42,650 nt of DNA from Xenococcaceae cyanobacterium MO_234.B1 (GTDB lineage: Bacteria; Cyanobacteriota; Cyanobacteriia; Cyanobacteriales; Xenococcaceae): positions 1-42,650 of the forward strand of contig JASJEK010000003.1 of NCBI GenBank assembly GCA_030064915.1, given 5' to 3'. Made by a program: the position numbers and the translations under genes. Of this stretch, positions 42,314-42,650 are shown one piece after another; position 1 is the stretch's first letter; each line of letters opens with the position of its first letter. The notes beneath the pieces were generated by a model. The model was not told the DNA's origin. It ran no database searches and saw only the letters and a list, made by a program, of their open reading frames with translations.

Positions 42314-42650
42314 CTTGATTTTTTAAACTGCTACGGTCCAGTCAGCAATTTTCATTTTGAAACCAGTTTGCGCCATAGAGAGCGAGCCCCAGATTTGTTA
42401 AGAATTATCAACCCCTCTTGGTATAAGAGTTTTAATGTCATGAAATCTTAAAATGAGAATTGCTGGCGATCCAGTAAAAGTGCTTGACCTAAAACGCAAG
42501 ATAAGCTGATCAACATCGAGTTTGACAGAACGTTTCAAGCTATATATAGGGATTGAGGGTCGGAATTATGCAAGTTAAATGTGGAGCAGCTTATGTGTGT
42601 TGCAATACTTCTCGGATAAGCAAATTGATTAATTAGTCAAGATGGGTAAA
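42314..42650. other. Intergenic end of window
   Basis: No gene seen. It includes the upstream region of the haem-sensor gene and MITE copy 2. Confidence 0.5.
42502..42593 (-). mobile_element. MITE, copy 2 (92 bp), inverted relative to copy 1
   Basis: Reverse-complemented, it begins taagctgctccacattta and aacttgcataatt and ends aactcgatgttgatcagctta, matching copy 1 at both ends. Its own ends pair imperfectly (taagctgatcaacat against taagctgctccacat). Confidence 0.8.

Noticed and set aside
1-42650. tRNA or rRNA genes
   Set aside because: I scanned the intergenic stretches by eye for T-loop words such as ttcgaatc and ttcaaatc in a cloverleaf setting and found none; a covariance-model search would be decisive.

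Overview
This 42.65 kb window looks like chromosomal DNA of a cyanobacterium. The evidence is direct: the octamer GCGATCGC (HIP1) and its variants recur throughout, codon use is AT-leaning, and many genes belong to cyanobacterial families (DUF2808, a ycf52/NSI-type acetyltransferase, DUF29, Uma2 nucleases, a DUF3365 c-heme sensor, a filamentous-haemagglutinin exoprotein, an NF038122-type metalloprotease). The load of palindromes, MITE-like inverted repeats and gene remnants suggests a repeat-rich genome. I cannot place the organism at genus level.

Layout. 1-0.6 kb: a type II toxin-antitoxin pair, with the toxin running off the left edge. 1-4.5 kb: an accessory patch holding a coiled-coil gene with 42-bp repeats, a Uma2 nuclease, a truncated second copy of the coiled-coil gene and a DUF29 gene, separated by related dispersed repeats. 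4.9-8.6 kb: MscS channel, alpha/beta-hydrolase fold protein, GNAT, small membrane protein. 8.7-13.1 kb: two large cell-surface or extracellular genes, a two-partner-secretion exoprotein with a 3' frameshift and a metzincin-like protease with Trp/Tyr-rich repeats. 13.7-18.3 kb: housekeeping (ygfZ, hypothetical, hisH, rsmD, FMN reductase, folD). 18.8-23.3 kb: a small membrane protein and a 1363-residue TPR protein.

23.3-27.1 kb is a conserved leftward cluster: rpmH, rnpA, a PH-domain membrane protein, yidC, a KH-R3H RNA-binding protein and a YceD/DUF177 protein, with a DUF2808 gene upstream. It joins ribosome or RNA processing to membrane-protein insertion. rpmH (45 aa) and rnpA (TTG or GTG start) are easy to miss. 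27.4-29.8 kb is a decayed segment with a GNAT, a GMC-oxidoreductase 3' remnant and at least three inverted-repeat elements in about 1.6 kb.

29.8-39.1 kb holds a MidA-type methyltransferase, a conserved cyanobacterial protein, a second Uma2, a PBP4-type carboxypeptidase, a large FHA-PAS-GAF-GAF protein ending in a degenerate histidine-kinase core, a phosphoribosyltransferase and lpxB. 39.3-42.65 kb contains two inverted copies of a roughly 92-bp MITE, a ycf52-like acetyltransferase, a secreted OB-fold-like protein, a 65-aa conserved protein and a c-heme DUF3365-HAMP sensor.

No tRNA, rRNA, CRISPR array, intact transposase or biosynthetic cluster was recognised. I see no clear-cut new multigene system. 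The best leads are the FHA-PAS-GAF-GAF pseudokinase, the two-copy MITE family, the palindromic repeats inserted in or at the ends of coding genes, the alpha/beta-hydrolase protein with Ala at the nucleophile position, and the frameshifted exoprotein. All functions are read from sequence by eye; no database search was possible.
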